Part shown: piece after piece, positions 62,493 to 64,000 of the stretch
How the letters are laid out: each line of letters begins with the position of its first letter
Numbering within the stretch: the stretch's first letter is position 1
Assembly: GCF_019880545.1 (NCBI RefSeq)
Contig: NZ_JAINVW010000003.1
Location: forward strand, 248,001-312,000
Origin: Flagellimonas meishanensis
GTDB taxonomy: Bacteria > Bacteroidota > Bacteroidia > Flavobacteriales > Flavobacteriaceae
Length of the DNA: 64,000 nucleotides
Direction of reading: 5' to 3'
Made by a program: the position numbers and the translations under genes
The notes under the pieces: model-generated
Seen by the model: the letters and a program-made list of their open reading frames with translations, nothing else
What the model was told of the DNA's origin: nothing
The model's database searches: none

Positions 62493-64000
62493 ACGTTTCA
62501 GCGGGAGAACGGTCCAAAAAATTATCAAAGGTCTGGACCAATATTGCCAACAAAATTACCAAAATACAACCAAAGGCGTTGAGCCACAAATAGGACATCC
62601 AATCCAGGTACCATCCAATGATCACCAATACTTGGGTAACAATGGCGGCTACAAAAACGGCATTGCCCCTAACGAACTTAAAAAAGAAGGCCAAAAGAAA
62701 TATACCCAACACGTTGCCATAAAAAATGGAGCCGATAATGTTCACCAACTGTATCAGGTTATCGAACAAGCTTGCCACACAGGCAATGATTATGGCCAAA
62801 ACGCCCCACAATAATGTGAATCCCTTGGCTGCCTTCAGATAGAATCGTTCATCATACTCCTTTTTCAGATTTCGTTTGAAGAGATCTAGGGCAGTTATGG
62901 TTCCCAGTGCATTCAGTTCCGAGGCCGTGGAAGACATTGCTGCGGAGAGAATCACGGCCAAAAGCAACCCAATGAGCCCTACAGGCAGGTTTTCAAGGAT
63001 AAAGTGTATAAAAACATAGTCTTTGTCATTGGTCTCTACGGTGCCATTTGCTTGGGCTATCAATTCCTTGGCCGTATTCCTATTGGCACGTTCCCTTTGA
63101 TTGATTTTTAATATATTCTGCTCCGCCTGTTCCACGGCATTATATTCTTTAAGGGCGAGGGCTGAGGAAAATGCCTCTTGCGCTATCTTTTTTTCCATTT
63201 CCAGTTGCTGGTGGTCCTCTTCCAAGGCTTTATAATCATCAGCATAGGACGATTGCATAACCGCTTCCGTAGCTGCAGGATTAAAATTGAGGGGTGAGTG
63301 GTTGTATTGATAAAAAACAAATACCATCGCTCCCACGAGCAGAATGAAAAATTGCATCGGAATTTTGAAAACACCGTTGAAAACCAGACCCAACTGGCTT
63401 TCTCTCACAGATTTTCCGGACAGATACCGCTGCACCTGACTTTGGTCCGTGCCGAAGTAGGCCAGTGCCAAAAAGAACCCTCCGGTTATACCGCTCCAAA
63501 AAGTGTAACGGTTGTTGGTATCAAGACTGAAATCCAAAATTTGTAGCTTGTCGTTGGCCCCTGCAATTTTCAGTGCTTTTCCGAAGGAAACATCCGTGGG
63601 GAGGGAACCCAAAATGAAGAAGAACGCAAAGAACATCCCCACCATGATAATGAACATCTGTTGTTTTTGGGTGACACTTACTGCCTTGGTACCCCCGGAA
63701 ACCGTGTAGATGATTACCAATATCCCAATGATTATGTTGAGGGTTCGCAAATCCCAACCCAAAACGGCGGATAAAATGATGGACGGGGCAAAAATGGTTA
63801 TTCCCGCCGCCAAACCGCGCTGCACCAAGAAAAGTATGGCGGTAAGGGTACGTGTTTTAAGATCGAATCGGTTTTCGAGCATTTCATAGGCGGTGAAGAC
63901 CTTCAATCTTTTATATATGGGTATGAAAACAAGACAAATGGCAATCATGGCCAATGGAAGGCCGAAATAGAACTGCACAAAGCCCATTCCATCGTGGAAA
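62491..64000 (-). CDS. Na+/solute symporter (SSS family), N-terminus beyond the window end
   Basis: The frame is open to the last base; the codons beyond Met at 63987 read G, D, H, F, so the start lies outside. It is an SSS transporter with about 12 spans in this part: YKRLKVFTAYEMLENRFDLK, IYTVSGGTKAVSVTQKQQMF (the core helix 5 region), and ALAYFGTDQSQVQRYLSGKS. Between two spans a polar insert of about 100 residues (from AATEAVMQSSYADDYKALEE) is predicted coiled coil. The C-terminus TFDNFLDRSPAET ends in the terminator region. Substrate not identifiable. Confidence 0.92.
   Translation of the reverse strand, partial: FHDGMGFVQFYFGLPLAMIAICLVFIPIYKRLKVFTAYEMLENRFDLKTRTLTAILFLVQRGLAAGITIFAPSIILSAVLGWDLRTLNIIIGILVIIYTVSGGTKAVSVTQKQQMFIIMVGMFFAFFFILGSLPTDVSFGKALKIAGANDKLQILDFSLDTNNRYTFWSGITGGFFLALAYFGTDQSQVQRYLSGKSVRESQLGLVFNGVFKIPMQFFILLVGAMVFVFYQYNHSPLNFNPAATEAVMQSSYADDYKALEEDHQQLEMEKKIAQEAFSSALALKEYNAVEQAEQNILKINQRERANRNTAKELIAQANGTVETNDKDYVFIHFILENLPVGLIGLLLAVILSAAMSSTASELNALGTITALDLFKRNLKKEYDERFYLKAAKGFTLLWGVLAIIIACVASLFDNLIQLVNIIGSIFYGNVLGIFLLAFFFKFVRGNAVFVAAIVTQVLVIIGWYLDWMSYLWLNAFGCILVILLAILVQTFDNFLDRSPAET

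Noticed and set aside
1-64000. CRISPR array or defence island
   Set aside because: No regularly spaced repeats and no Cas, restriction or toxin-antitoxin families were seen. The isolated P-loop protein at 50221-50790 resembles NadR-like kinases, not a defence ATPase.

Overview
The window comes from a member of the Flavobacteriaceae (Bacteroidetes), probably marine. The evidence is the gliding genes gldF and gldG, Bacteroidetes-type promoters (TTG, about 19 nt, TAnnTTTG), frequent TTG/GTG starts, lipoproteins ending their signals at Cys, and several families common in that group (DUF4290, DUF4870, DUF2911, DUF4212 with its symporter partner). A Muricauda/Flagellimonas-like genus is plausible, but this is only an impression.

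Bases 1-27400 hold a surface polysaccharide locus. The window opens inside an asparagine-synthetase-like amidotransferase. A long plus-strand run to 16519 then encodes two hexapeptide acyltransferases, five glycosyltransferases, a Wzy-type polymerase/ligase and a FemAB/GNAT-like transferase. It also encodes two nucleotide-sugar modules: WecB/WecC for UDP-ManNAcA, and CapE/CapF/CapG plus WbuB for L-FucNAc synthesis and transfer. A minus-strand group (16568-20023) carries a sulfotransferase, UDP-glucose dehydrogenase and a UDP-glucuronate-4-epimerase-like enzyme. Across a 365-nt AT-rich divergent gap, a plus-strand operon (20389-26654) encodes a DegT/PglE-like aminotransferase, a membrane PglF-like 4,6-dehydratase, Wza and the Wzc tyrosine kinase. 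The matching CpsB/YwqE-type phosphatase lies tail to tail with wzc. No flippase and no initiating phosphoglycosyl transferase are in the window; they probably lie upstream.

Bases 27600-44700 are mixed housekeeping: a fused RimB-like/RimK-like protein, MnmE, a CapK/PaaK-like adenylating enzyme, a DUF4870 protein, a lipoprotein with a thioester-domain-like signature, DnaN, GldG/GldF, an SAM hydroxide adenosyltransferase, PhoH and PurC. They end with an acetate uptake and activation group (DUF4212, Na+/solute symporter, Acs).

Bases 44700-64000 carry a tRNA-Met, a START-like protein, a class IV aminotransferase, YqgE, HU, Fmt, RecQ, an NadR-like P-loop protein, DUF493, DUF4290 and MurA. MurA has Asp in place of the fosfomycin-target Cys. 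Further on are an orphan TPR/LytS-type histidine kinase, a pirin, a secreted lipocalin-like/VOC fusion, a secreted M20 hydrolase, a photolyase-SDR-SRPBCC operon, a DUF2911 protein, and a Na+/solute symporter cut by the window end.

No CRISPR array, rRNA, insertion sequence, phage gene or integrase was seen. I did not find a clearly new defence or mobile system. The best candidates for a second look are the thioester-like lipoprotein, the RimB-RimK fusion, the GnT-I-like glycosyltransferase, and the amidation/sulfation/FemAB decoration set of the polysaccharide locus.
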